A stretch of DNA of 9,466 bases from JALHOQ01 sp038144835 (GTDB lineage: Bacteria > Bdellovibrionota > Bdellovibrionia > Bdellovibrionales > UBA1609), in assembly GCA_038144835.1 (NCBI GenBank), contig JAYQON010000113.1, positions 1 through 9,466 on the forward strand, written 5' to 3'. The notes beneath the pieces were generated by a model, which did not search any database, was not told the origin of the DNA, and was given only the letters and a program-made list of their open reading frames with translations. A program made the translations under genes and the position numbers. Positions 1 to 6,851 of the stretch are shown one piece after another (the stretch's first letter is position 1; each line of letters begins with the position of its first letter).

Positions 1-492
1 GTCTTGAGGCTCGGCATCTATGAGCGGCTCGTCGAAACAAACATTGATATGACTGGGACGTCGAGGAGAAATTCGAAACGCACCTGACTCCAACTCAAAA
101 TCCCAGGAGTTTTCTACGTAATGTGAGAATAGCCCGGGTTGGACTATAGTTTGCGGAGCACCGCTGCCTCGATAAGATTTGGGACGATCGGCGGTCACGA
201 GCACCAGTGGCAGTCCTTGCTGATCAGCTTCGATCACGGCGGGCAAAAGTTCAGCAACCGCAGTTCCGGAAGTCGTAATGACCGCCACCGGCAATCGCGA
301 GGCGAGAATTCGACCAAGAGCAAAAAAACCGGCACTTCTTTCTTCAAAGAATGAATAGGTCTTAAACGGATTTTCTCGACTCAATGCCGTGACCAAGGGC
401 GCGTTGCGGGCGCCAGCACATAAGACTATTTCGCGCACACCCTGATTCAGCAGCCCCTGCAGCACGTCCTGAGCCAAACGAATATTGCTCAT
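1..492 (-). CDS. menD: MenD, SEPHCHC synthase, N-terminal part (cut by window edge)
   Basis: This is 2-succinyl-5-enolpyruvyl-6-hydroxy-3-cyclohexene-1-carboxylate synthase, the thiamine-diphosphate enzyme that joins isochorismate and 2-oxoglutarate in cytosolic menaquinone synthesis. The frame is open from ATG (492-490) to position 1, giving 164 of the roughly 550-580 residues usual for the family. Family motifs seen are EERSAGFFALG (50-60, holding the glutamate expected to activate the cofactor), TTSGTAVAELLPAVIEA (73-89), LVTADRP (98-104) and GAPQTI (111-116). The motif that is normally PGSRSTPL reads AGARNAPL (26-33); the Arg is kept. The start codon lies inside the menF stop (ATGA overlap), so translation is probably coupled to menF. 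Identification rests on several motifs in the right order and is firm; the C-terminal half is outside the window. Confidence 0.93.
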   Translation of the reverse strand, partial: MSNIRLAQDVLQGLLNQGVREIVLCAGARNAPLVTALSRENPFKTYSFFEERSAGFFALGRILASRLPVAVITTSGTAVAELLPAVIEADQQGLPLVLVTADRPKSYRGSGAPQTIVQPGLFSHYVENSWDFELESGAFRISPRRPSHINVCFDEPLIDAEPQD

Positions 493-1511
493 AAAGATAT
501 CCCGAGCGCTGCGCGCGTTGAAGCGAGCTTCAATTGAAGTTCCTCCCACTCGCTGTGAGCCTGACTTCGAGCCACCACACCGCAACCGGCGGCAAGCCAT
601 GCTCGCGAGCCCGACCATTGCAAACCGCGAATAGCGACCACGCAATACATACGCTCGCCCACCTGATAACCAAAAGGCGCTCCAAAGCGTCGGCGCGACA
701 AGTGAAAGTCTTGTTGCTCCATCCAATCCATAGCCGCTGTTCGCGGCCACCCTCCCAGAGCCGCCGTGGGATGAAGACAAGAAATTAATTCAGAAAATGT
801 TGGCCTACCTAATAAACGCACTTCGATGGGTGTGTGCAGATGCTTGAGATGTCGGTACACCCGTTCGCTGGTCGGTCCTATTTCAACCGATCCAAAAATT
901 TTCACTGCGGTAGCAATATGCTCAATCACCAACTGATGCTCGTGCCTTTCTTTAGCGTTGTCCATGAGCGACGCCCCACCGACCATGCCGGTTCCGGCCA
1001 AAGCCATGGTTCGTAAAACTCCATCGCTCACATCGAACAGCACCTCAGGCGTCACACCCAGCAAACCTTGGCCATCGAACTCAAATCCGTAGGCGAACTC
1101 ATTGGTGCCAGGGACAAATGCTTGCGGAAACATAGCCGCAGAGAGAGTGGCCATAAAATCAATTTCTTCTGTAACCATGGGGACAACTTTTTCAAACTGA
1201 CCCGCGCCAATCCTAAGCAAAATGTCTTCGTGGAGACATAAAAATTTGCTTTGCAAACTAGGTGTGCGTTGGCGCACCGTTGGAAGTCTCTGGGCGAGTG
1301 GCGGCTGAAAATTGAGAATTGGCTCACCAATGAGCCAAGGTCTTTTTTGCCTCAGGGCAAAATCCGGGGCAAAAAAACAAACTCGACCTTCCTCCGGGTG
1401 TGAGCTAACCCCTTTGACCCGCAAAGCCACAGTATTTTGCTTATTTTCCTTATTTTTCTTATCGGTTAGCCAAGCCAAACCTTCTGAGGCGCCCATGATA
1501 TCTTCTAACAT
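489..1511 (-). CDS. menF: Isochorismate synthase (MenF type, compact)
   Basis: This enzyme converts chorismate to isochorismate with Mg2+, opening the menaquinone branch. It is 340 residues, shorter than E. coli EntC (about 390) or MenF (about 430), mainly by a reduced N-terminal region. The chorismate-enzyme core is complete: FEKVV with the expected general base K108, GVTPEVL with general acid E156, ALAGT (170-174), KERHEH (187-192, metal glutamate E191), LHPTAALGG (246-254), VVAIRG (291-296), AAGCGVV (307-313) and EWEELQLK (321-328). The ALAGT form and the neighbour menD favour isochorismate synthase over anthranilate or aminodeoxychorismate synthase. After KVV the usual LAR is replaced by PMV. 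It ends in an ATGA overlap with menD. The start at 1511 has no clear ribosome site. An in-frame ATG at 1496, preceded by AGAAGA, is a good alternative and would give 335 residues. Confidence 0.9.
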   Translation of the reverse strand: MLEDIMGASEGLAWLTDKKNKENKQNTVALRVKGVSSHPEEGRVCFFAPDFALRQKRPWLIGEPILNFQPPLAQRLPTVRQRTPSLQSKFLCLHEDILLRIGAGQFEKVVPMVTEEIDFMATLSAAMFPQAFVPGTNEFAYGFEFDGQGLLGVTPEVLFDVSDGVLRTMALAGTGMVGGASLMDNAKERHEHQLVIEHIATAVKIFGSVEIGPTSERVYRHLKHLHTPIEVRLLGRPTFSELISCLHPTAALGGWPRTAAMDWMEQQDFHLSRRRFGAPFGYQVGERMYCVVAIRGLQWSGSRAWLAAGCGVVARSQAHSEWEELQLKLASTRAALGISL

Positions 1512-1523
1512 TCTAAAACCACT

Positions 1524-1541
1524 AGAGATTATCGTAACTCT
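1524..1541. repeat. Imperfect inverted repeat in the divergent menF / DAHP synthase gap
   Basis: The arms AGAG(A)TTA and TAACTCT can pair over seven base pairs, with one bulged A and a three-base centre. The element lies over the proposed -10 box of menF. It could be an operator half-site pair or chance; it is too weak and has no T-run, so it is not a terminator. Confidence 0.25.
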
Positions 1542-1554
1542 AAGTTATGGTTAA
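1528..1554 (-). promoter_or_regulatory. Possible sigma70-type promoter for menF-menD
   Basis: On the minus strand a GATAAT (1533-1528) resembles a -10 box. A TTAACC (1554-1549) lies 15 bases upstream as a weak -35, matching four of six consensus bases. It would start transcription around 1521, only about 10 bases before the first menF ATG, which fits better with translation from the ATG at 1496. The spacing is short and the assignment is by eye. The rest of the 109-base divergent gap shows no convincing plus-strand promoter. Confidence 0.3.
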
Positions 1555-1611
1555 AAGTTCGGACTGTGATGATTCGGCAGGTAGACAATACGATCGCGTC
1601 CGATTACAAAC

Positions 1612-1615
1612 GAGG
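1612..1615 (+). promoter_or_regulatory. Ribosome binding site of DAHP synthase
   Basis: GAGG lies five bases before the ATG at 1621, a normal Shine-Dalgarno spacing. It fixes the start of the operon's first gene. Confidence 0.6.
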
Positions 1616-1620
1616 GCAGC

Positions 1621-2418
1621 ATGAAGCACAACTCAAAGCCCGTCAAGATAGGTTCGCAAACCCTAGGTGACGGATCTTTTTCAGTTTGGGCCGGGCCCTG
1701 CTCGATCGAGTCGCCGGAGCAGTTCTCCGCGACCGCCCAAGAAGTCAAACGCGCCGGCGGATGTGGTCTGCGCGGCGGACTTTTTAAATTGCGCACCAAT
1801 CCCGACTCTTTTCAGGGTCTGGGCCGTGACGCGTTTGAAATGGTAAAACGGGTGAAGCAAGAAACTGGCTTGCCATTTATTTCGGAAATCACCGATCCTC
1901 GCCAAATAAATGATTTCATGGATGTGGTCGACGCCTTTCAAGTTGGCTCTCGCAATATGCATAACTATTCTCTCTTGAAGGAACTTGGAGGGATTCGAAG
2001 ACCCGTTCTACTCAAACGTGGTTTGGCTGCCACGTTCAAAGAATGGGTGTTGGCTGCGGAATATCTGGTTAAGGGTGGAAATGATCAGGTTATTCTATGT
2101 GAACGCGGAATTCGAACTTTTGAAACTTCGACTCGCAATACTTTTGACCTTAACTCAGTGGCTTTGGCCAAAGCAGAATTGCCATTCCCAGTATTGGCAG
2201 ATCCATCACACGGCACCGGGATCGCGCAATTAGTCCCACCGATGGCCTTGGCCGCAGCGGCGGCGGGAGCCGATGGACTGCTGATCGAGGTTCACCCCAA
2301 CCCCTCACTGGCCTTGTCTGACGGATATCAATCTCTGAATTTTGATCAATTCAACCAGCTCATGATCCAAATACCAAAATTACTGCAGGCGCTTGATCGC
2401 AAGCTGGCGGTGCCATGA
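1621..2418 (+). CDS. aroF: 3-deoxy-7-phosphoheptulonate (DAHP) synthase, type I-beta, single-domain
   Basis: The enzyme condenses phosphoenolpyruvate and erythrose 4-phosphate to DAHP, the first shikimate-pathway step. At 265 residues it is the bare TIM-barrel form of the KDO8P-synthase-like family: it lacks both the N-terminal regulatory domain of the Thermotoga type and the chorismate mutase domain of the Bacillus type. The expected metal ligands are present: C27 in AGPCSIES, H197 in DPSHGTG, E223 in EVHPNP and D234 in LSDG. Other family signatures are GSRNMHNYSLLKELG (109-123), LLKRGLAAT (130-138) and ILCERGIRTFE (158-168). The ERGIRTFE and GGLFKLRT segments point to DAHP synthase and away from KDO8P synthase. 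The substrate motif that is usually KPRTSPYSFQG reads KLRTNPDSFQG (56-66), an unusual change. It overlaps the next gene by ATGA. The symbol aroF follows Bacillus usage; aroA or aroG is also used for this family. Confidence 0.93.
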   Translation: MKHNSKPVKIGSQTLGDGSFSVWAGPCSIESPEQFSATAQEVKRAGGCGLRGGLFKLRTNPDSFQGLGRDAFEMVKRVKQETGLPFISEITDPRQINDFMDVVDAFQVGSRNMHNYSLLKELGGIRRPVLLKRGLAATFKEWVLAAEYLVKGGNDQVILCERGIRTFETSTRNTFDLNSVALAKAELPFPVLADPSHGTGIAQLVPPMALAAAAAGADGLLIEVHPNPSLALSDGYQSLNFDQFNQLMIQIPKLLQALDRKLAVP

Positions 2419-3125
2419 ATTTGCAAGGTCCAAACCCCGAGGAGATCAAAAACTTATTCAGTAAGGTCGCAACCGGGTATGATCGAGCCAATGACGCTAT
2501 GACCTTGGGGCTTGCCCACTCTTGGCGACGCAAATTAGTTACCTGGAGTGAAGCCAAAGCTGGAGACCGCATATTGGATTGTGCCACGGGGACTGGAGAT
2601 TTAGCTCTGGAATTCAAAAAGACCGTTGGTCCGTCAGGAACTGTGACTGGCACGGATTTTTGTGCGGCCATGTTAGAGCTCGCCCCTCCGAAAGCGGTTC
2701 GCGCTGGGTTGGAAGTGAATTTCCAAATTGCCGATGCAATGAACCTTCCTTTCCCAGACAAACAATTTGACGTGAGCAGTATTGCCTATGGAATTCGCAA
2801 TGTGGCCAATCCTGCCAAGGCCTTGAGCGAAATGGCTCGAGTGGTTAAAAGCGGCGGTCGGGTCATGGTCCTTGAGACGGGAGACGCTCCCGATAATGGA
2901 CTTAAAGGTCTATTTGAAATTTACATACGCCATGTGATTCCCCGTATCGGCGGTTGGATTACAGGTCACCGCTTTGCTTATGAGTATCTCAATCGCTCCT
3001 CGCGCCACTTCCCTAGCCGCGAGCGTTTTCTACAACTGATGCAGTCGACTGGCGCTTTTTCTACTTGCGAATTTCAAGTCTTGTTTGGCGGTGCCAGCTT
3101 TATATACCGGGGCCTTGTTAAATAA
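2415..3125 (+). CDS. menG: Demethylmenaquinone methyltransferase (MenG/UbiE)
   Basis: This SAM-dependent enzyme C-methylates demethylmenaquinone, the last step of menaquinone synthesis; UbiE members can also act on the ubiquinone precursor. It is 236 residues, close to the family norm of about 230-250. Signatures are NLFSKVATGYDRANDAMTLG (13-32), the SAM-binding ILDCATGTGDL (53-63), LPFPDKQFD (111-119), YGIRNV (125-130), GGRVMVLE (147-154) and the C-terminal IPRIGG...YEYLNRSSRHFP pattern (175-200). Its ATG is shared with the DAHP synthase stop, so the two should be translated in linked amounts. With menF and menD next door and no ubiquinone gene seen, I favour the menaquinone role. Confidence 0.93.
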   Translation: MNLQGPNPEEIKNLFSKVATGYDRANDAMTLGLAHSWRRKLVTWSEAKAGDRILDCATGTGDLALEFKKTVGPSGTVTGTDFCAAMLELAPPKAVRAGLEVNFQIADAMNLPFPDKQFDVSSIAYGIRNVANPAKALSEMARVVKSGGRVMVLETGDAPDNGLKGLFEIYIRHVIPRIGGWITGHRFAYEYLNRSSRHFPSRERFLQLMQSTGAFSTCEFQVLFGGASFIYRGLVK

Positions 3126-3147
3126 ACGCACCCATTTAGGTTAGGAA

Positions 3148-4473
3148 ATGTCGAAACTACAAAGACATATTGGTCTATTTGCACTTACACTTTATGGGAT
3201 CGGGGACATTCTCGGTTCGGGTATCTATGGTTTAATAGGCAAAGCCGCAGGCCAATTGGGTCATTTTGTTTGGCTCGCTTTTTTAGCGAGTTTCTTAGTG
3301 GCGCTGATGACTGGGCTTTGCTACGCCGCACTTGGTTCTCGCTTTCCGCAGGCTGCCGGTAGCTCTTTTGTTATTTGGAAAGCCTTTCGTTCGCCGTTTT
3401 TAGCATTTGTTGCTGGCTTGGCAACCTTGGCCTCTGGGCTGACTTCCATGTCAACAGCCGCACGCGTGTTTTCTGGCTATTTTACTAGTTTATTGCCCAT
3501 AGTTCCAGAAGCCGCAGCCATTGTGGGATTTTGTTTACTTTTGACATTCATCGTGTGGATTGGCATTCGCGAATCCATGTGGGCCAACGCAGTGATGACG
3601 CTCATTGAGCTCAGTGGTTTGTTGCTAATCATCGTGGCCGGATTGCCATTTTTGGGGTCAGTCAATTTAATGGATCTATCCTCCATACCCAGCGGTGCCG
3701 GGTTGACTCCTTCATTGATTCTATCGGGAGCGGTACTGACATTTTATTCATTTATCGGCTTTGAAGATCTGATCAACGTCAGTGAGGAAGTTAAAAACCC
3801 CCGTCGTAATCTACCCATCGGCTTGTTGCTGTCTTTGTTGATCGCGTCGACTATTTATATGCTGGTAGCAGTCACTGCGGTGAGCGTAGTGCCGCCGGGA
3901 GATCTTGCAACCAGCAAACAGCCTCTGGTTGATGTGATTCGTATCGCTTGGCCCTGGTTTCCAACTCACGCCTTTGGCTTTATTGCGCTGTTTGCAGTAT
4001 CGAATACGGCACTTTTAAATTTCATCATGGCCTCCCGACTCATTTATGGCCTTGGTAATCTTGGATTATTACCAAAAACGGTAGCCAAAATTGATTCACG
4101 TACAAAAACTCCCTATGTAAGCATTGGCATCGTCGCCGTAATTTTTTTAGTGCTGACATTTGCGGGTGATGTCTCTTCCCTTGCTCGCGCCACCAGCATT
4201 TTTGTTTTGATTGTATTTATGTTTATGAGTGCCAGCCTGTTTCATTTTCAACGTCTGGATCGAAAAAATAGCAACCATCGAAAACAGTGGCGCATCCCTC
4301 AATTCATTCCCGTGCTAGGAATGCTTGGCACTCTTGCAATGTTACTTCACGCCCAAAGATCAGACTTCAAAATCGCAGGTACAATGTTGGTGGGAATCAT
4401 AGCCTTGTACTTTGTTCGGCGACCAACAGCTGAACAGATCGAAAATTTTGAGGCTCAGCTGGATAACAAATAA
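3148..4473 (+). CDS. APC-family amino-acid permease (12 membrane segments)
   Basis: This is an inner-membrane secondary transporter of the amino acid-polyamine-organocation superfamily, 441 residues. About twelve hydrophobic helices are visible, roughly at 8-30, 38-60, 85-112, 123-139, 148-170, 188-206, 223-247, 275-303, 323-340, 345-366, 384-400 and 408-423. The unwound helix 1 signature GIGDILGSGIYGL (17-29), the loop YAALGSRFPQAAG (59-71) and the helix 6 region FIGFEDLINVSEEVKNP (202-218) are typical of the family. It starts 22 bases after menG with TTAGGA close to the ATG, so it is probably in the same operon. The substrate cannot be read from sequence. An aromatic amino acid would fit the context but is only inference. 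Confidence 0.88.
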   Translation: MSKLQRHIGLFALTLYGIGDILGSGIYGLIGKAAGQLGHFVWLAFLASFLVALMTGLCYAALGSRFPQAAGSSFVIWKAFRSPFLAFVAGLATLASGLTSMSTAARVFSGYFTSLLPIVPEAAAIVGFCLLLTFIVWIGIRESMWANAVMTLIELSGLLLIIVAGLPFLGSVNLMDLSSIPSGAGLTPSLILSGAVLTFYSFIGFEDLINVSEEVKNPRRNLPIGLLLSLLIASTIYMLVAVTAVSVVPPGDLATSKQPLVDVIRIAWPWFPTHAFGFIALFAVSNTALLNFIMASRLIYGLGNLGLLPKTVAKIDSRTKTPYVSIGIVAVIFLVLTFAGDVSSLARATSIFVLIVFMFMSASLFHFQRLDRKNSNHRKQWRIPQFIPVLGMLGTLAMLLHAQRSDFKIAGTMLVGIIALYFVRRPTAEQIENFEAQLDNK

Positions 4474-4479
4474 GGGGGT
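4474..4479 (+). promoter_or_regulatory. Strong ribosome binding site of the small exported protein
   Basis: GGGGGT directly follows the permease stop codon and sits three bases before the ATG at 4483. Together with the preceding AA it differs from AAGGAGGT by one base. This supports both the start and expression of the small gene as part of the operon. Confidence 0.55.
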
Positions 4480-4482
4480 ATC

Positions 4483-4866
4483 ATGTCAAAATTTGCCGTC
4501 CGACTGATTTTTATGACTCTCACACTGGTTCTTTCAAATCCAAGCTTTGCTATGGGTTGTTGGGGTATAGACAAAGAGCGCTATCGATCAACGCGCTACG
4601 AGCGTGAAACCTGCACAGGTAGCGGCTACTGCAATATGTATGATTATAACCCTTCCACCGGTCGTTATGAGTATTTTTATGGATACCACAGTGCTTGCCC
4701 AGGCCATCGGGAAAGGCAGATTTTTGAGATTACCTGTGAGCGTGCAGACGGCTCAACTTATCTAACGATTGAGGAAGGATTTTGGAGCGGCTGTTATCTC
4801 CAACCTTTTTTTGATTCCAATGCCAATTCACAGGGAAAGATGGTCTTTGCGGCTTGGGAAACGTAA
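4483..4866 (+). CDS. Small exported cysteine- and tyrosine-rich protein, unknown function
   Basis: I do not recognise this 127-residue protein. It begins with a clear signal peptide: a basic start, the hydrophobic stretch LIFMTLTLVL (8-17), and a likely cleavage after SFA (23). The mature part of about 104 residues holds six cysteines (26, 44, 50, 72, 85, 104), consistent with three disulfides in the periplasm or outside the cell, and many tyrosines (for example TGRYEYFYGYHS, 59-70). The AMGC before C26 is a poor lipobox. Lipidation there would leave an odd number of cysteines, so cleavage by signal peptidase I seems more likely. It begins nine bases after the permease stop and should share its mRNA. 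Its last 73 bases overlap the converging gene on the minus strand. Confidence 0.7.
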   Translation: MSKFAVRLIFMTLTLVLSNPSFAMGCWGIDKERYRSTRYERETCTGSGYCNMYDYNPSTGRYEYFYGYHSACPGHRERQIFEITCERADGSTYLTIEEGFWSGCYLQPFFDSNANSQGKMVFAAWET

Positions 4867-5744
4867 TTTAGTAAGCTGCGCGTATCAAATTTTTTTCCCG
4901 TGGCCATTTCCCAATCTCCGACCAGCTTGGTAATTTCATGAGTCACGGGAAAATTAGAAAACCCCATTGCATCTAATCGAAACGCATCAACATCGATCAA
5001 CCAAACGTCACCGTCCGGCGTCACCACCATCTGAGCATCTCGCGGAATCACATTCACGGCTAAAACGCGGCGCCGAATTTCAAGGATCTGCTGAACCGCA
5101 CGAATAAGCACTGACTCAGACCAAGATGCCAAAAAAGACGCTGGGGGTGTGGCACGCGAAAGCGCATGCGCGCGGGGAACTTCTTCCATGACCAAGCCAA
5201 TCCAGAATTCCCGACTCTCCATTTTAGGCAGTATCGGCTTTAAAGTCGAATATTCAATCACTGCTACCAACTGAGGTACGACTTCAATCTCGCCTAACAG
5301 TGCATGCACCCGCAAGTATTCACGAAATCGCCAGCTTCCCGGCGCAACGCTACCATCAGACCACAACTCACCATTAAATTTGATGTCTTTTGGCTGATCT
5401 GAATAGTCATCGTCTACTTCAACGGTATAAGCGTTAGGATGGCTGATCTTGACAACCAGAGGCCGTGAAGATTGAGTCAGATTAATTCGGTAGACTCCGT
5501 CATTGAGTGTCCCGTGATCTTCACTCTCAAGCGTTGGATTCAGGCGATGCAAAAAACGCATACCCCCAGCAACCATGCTTTGTCCTACCTGCACTAGACG
5601 AAGCGCCTCAGCTTCACCTTCAGTCAGTTGCTCACTAGACTCAGAATGCGGGAATAGGGAACTCGCAGCTGCCGAAAATACGAAGATGAAGGGCAGCAAA
5701 ATGAAGATAGAATTTTTGACACTTTTATAAAAATTTACCGACAT
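4794..5744 (-). CDS. Exported protein with kinase-like motifs, unknown function
   Basis: This 316-residue protein starts with a signal peptide: K7 and K10, the hydrophobic run SIFILLPFIFVFSAAAS (12-28), and a possible cleavage after A27. The rest resembles the order of motifs in a protein-kinase/phosphotransferase fold. A strand with a lysine in LVVKIS (K99) is followed by a helix with an acidic residue in FREYLRVH (E142), a hinge-like GLVMEEVP (183-190), IPRDAQMVV (233-241) where a catalytic loop would be, and VWLIDVDAF (247-255) as a DFG-like metal site (D251 or D253). The asparagine usually found after the catalytic loop is not evident, so it may be inactive or have another function. This is pattern-based inference, not a family match. 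It starts 13 bases after the methyltransferase stop, with AAGAAG upstream of the ATG, and appears to be the last gene of the aro operon. Confidence 0.65.
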   Translation of the reverse strand: MSVNFYKSVKNSIFILLPFIFVFSAAASSLFPHSESSEQLTEGEAEALRLVQVGQSMVAGGMRFLHRLNPTLESEDHGTLNDGVYRINLTQSSRPLVVKISHPNAYTVEVDDDYSDQPKDIKFNGELWSDGSVAPGSWRFREYLRVHALLGEIEVVPQLVAVIEYSTLKPILPKMESREFWIGLVMEEVPRAHALSRATPPASFLASWSESVLIRAVQQILEIRRRVLAVNVIPRDAQMVVTPDGDVWLIDVDAFRLDAMGFSNFPVTHEITKLVGDWEMATGKKFDTRSLLNYVSQAAKTIFPCELALESKKGWR

Positions 5745-5757
5745 CGCTTCTTAAAAT

Positions 5758-6591
5758 TCAGTCACCCGTTTCAGCGTAAGCCTGCATAAACGAATCCATG
5801 ATGACGGCATCGGGATGGCGTTGAACCCTCGCAAGCTCCTGGTTGGCCAAATCAATCGTCTCCTCATTTGTATATCCAGCCTTCAGCAATTGCTGTGCCG
5901 CCGAGAGCAGCAACTCTGAGCGCTCGGCGATTGAGCGTCGGCGAGCCTCTGGGCGACGGTTGTCGAGATGTGAGGTCTTAATGCAAGTCTCGACTTTACG
6001 ATATCCCAAGGAAATTAAAATATTACCCAACTTCGCCCCGATAAATGGATCGCCTCCAGCATCAAATTGAAAGTCATTGAATGCCATCCAATACTTCCAA
6101 ACATTGGGCGAGTAAGGATCTAAGAAAAAAGCATGGTTCATAACTTCAGTCACATAAACTCGTCCACCCGGTTTTAGGACTCGGCGCACTTCACTCAATA
6201 CTTGCTTGGGATCCGGAATATGCTCAAGCACCCAACACAAAAAAGCTCCATCAAAGCTTCGACCTTCAAAGTCGAGAGCCTTAGCATCCATTTTTTGAAC
6301 CTCATAGCGGCCCTGAGCATAGGGCAACTGAGCTAAGCTTTGGCGACATGCTTCTAATTGAATGTCATTGGAATCAATAGCGGTGACGTGCAATCGCGGG
6401 AACCTGCGCAGCAGTATGGCTGTTTGAGCCCCTACTCCGCAACCTACCTCGAGAATGTGTTTACAATCAGAGAGATCTACGTCGTGGTAAACGGAATGCT
6501 CCATAAATTCGGCTTGTCTGTAGAGGCGCTCTTGTTCCTCTTTGTTAAAGCCGTGGAGATAAGGAAAACAGGTACGACTATCTTGATTCAT
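5758..6591 (-). CDS. Class I SAM-dependent methyltransferase, substrate unknown
   Basis: This is a cytosolic Rossmann-fold methyltransferase of 277 residues. SAM-binding motif I is ILEVGCGVGAQT (46-57), the acidic residue after strand 2 is D73 in AIDSN, motif II is DGAFLCWVLEHIPDP (114-128), and LKPGGRVYV (139-147) follows. The N-terminus, YLHGFNKEEQERLYRQAEF (11-29), matches a style seen in a widespread group of small-molecule type methyltransferases. The C-terminal 120 residues are helical and may form the substrate lid. It is distinct from the menG in this window, lacking the UbiE signatures. Its ATG overlaps the stop of the preceding regulator gene (ATGA). No substrate can be assigned; a role in aromatic or quinone metabolism would be guesswork from context. 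Confidence 0.85.
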   Translation of the reverse strand: MNQDSRTCFPYLHGFNKEEQERLYRQAEFMEHSVYHDVDLSDCKHILEVGCGVGAQTAILLRRFPRLHVTAIDSNDIQLEACRQSLAQLPYAQGRYEVQKMDAKALDFEGRSFDGAFLCWVLEHIPDPKQVLSEVRRVLKPGGRVYVTEVMNHAFFLDPYSPNVWKYWMAFNDFQFDAGGDPFIGAKLGNILISLGYRKVETCIKTSHLDNRRPEARRRSIAERSELLLSAAQQLLKAGYTNEETIDLANQELARVQRHPDAVIMDSFMQAYAETGD

Positions 6592-6842
6592 TTACTCTTG
6601 AGTGCTTTGTGCAACCAGTGTTTTTCTTCTTTCATGATCAAATCAAGCATTTGATCCGTTGATAGCTTAAAGAGCTTTTTCAGTTTAGGCAGTTGCTCTA
6701 CCGGAAAGCTACAACGCCCACGCTCTACATTTGAAATGAATTGGGGAGTCGAGTATCCGAGGATCTGGGCCACATCTCTTTGAGTCAATCCAGCTTTTTC
6801 GCGAATCGACTTCCAATGGCTTCCGTTAGTTCTCATTTTCAT
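6588..6842 (-). CDS. Small XRE-type helix-turn-helix regulator
   Basis: This is a probable DNA-binding protein of 84 residues, essentially one Cro/CI-type domain. The HTH spans about residues 9-64, with WKSIREKAGLTQRDVAQILG (10-29) and the recognition part STPQFISNVERG (31-42). The tail, ending in LKSK, is short and basic and has no effector domain. I chose ATG at 6842 because AGGAG lies nine bases before it. A GTG at 6875 would add 11 residues and overlap the aroC stop as GTGA, but its distance from AGGAG is wrong. It sits between aroC and a methyltransferase whose start it overlaps, so it is cotranscribed and may autoregulate the operon. No operator was identified. Confidence 0.85.
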   Translation of the reverse strand: MKMRTNGSHWKSIREKAGLTQRDVAQILGYSTPQFISNVERGRCSFPVEQLPKLKKLFKLSTDQMLDLIMKEEKHWLHKALKSK

Positions 6843-6851
6843 GTTCACTTG

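Noticed and set aside
139..354. Plus-strand open frame of 71 codons.
   Set aside because: It is the complement of menD, whose minus-strand translation matches family motifs throughout.
1052..1330. Minus-strand frame of 92 codons inside menF.
   Set aside because: It is an out-of-frame shadow of isochorismate synthase; the real frame carries the FEKVV, TPEVL and neighbouring motifs.
489..1511. Anthranilate or aminodeoxychorismate synthase component I instead of isochorismate synthase.
   Set aside because: The protein has ALAGT, where those enzymes usually have an (I/V)AGT-RRG form, it is short, and it is translationally coupled to menD.
1621..2418. Possible KDO-8-phosphate synthase (kdsA) instead of DAHP synthase.
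   Set aside because: The two share a fold, but ERGIRTFE, LLKRGLAAT and the EVHPNPSLALSDG stretch are DAHP synthase signatures, and the neighbours are aromatic and quinone genes.
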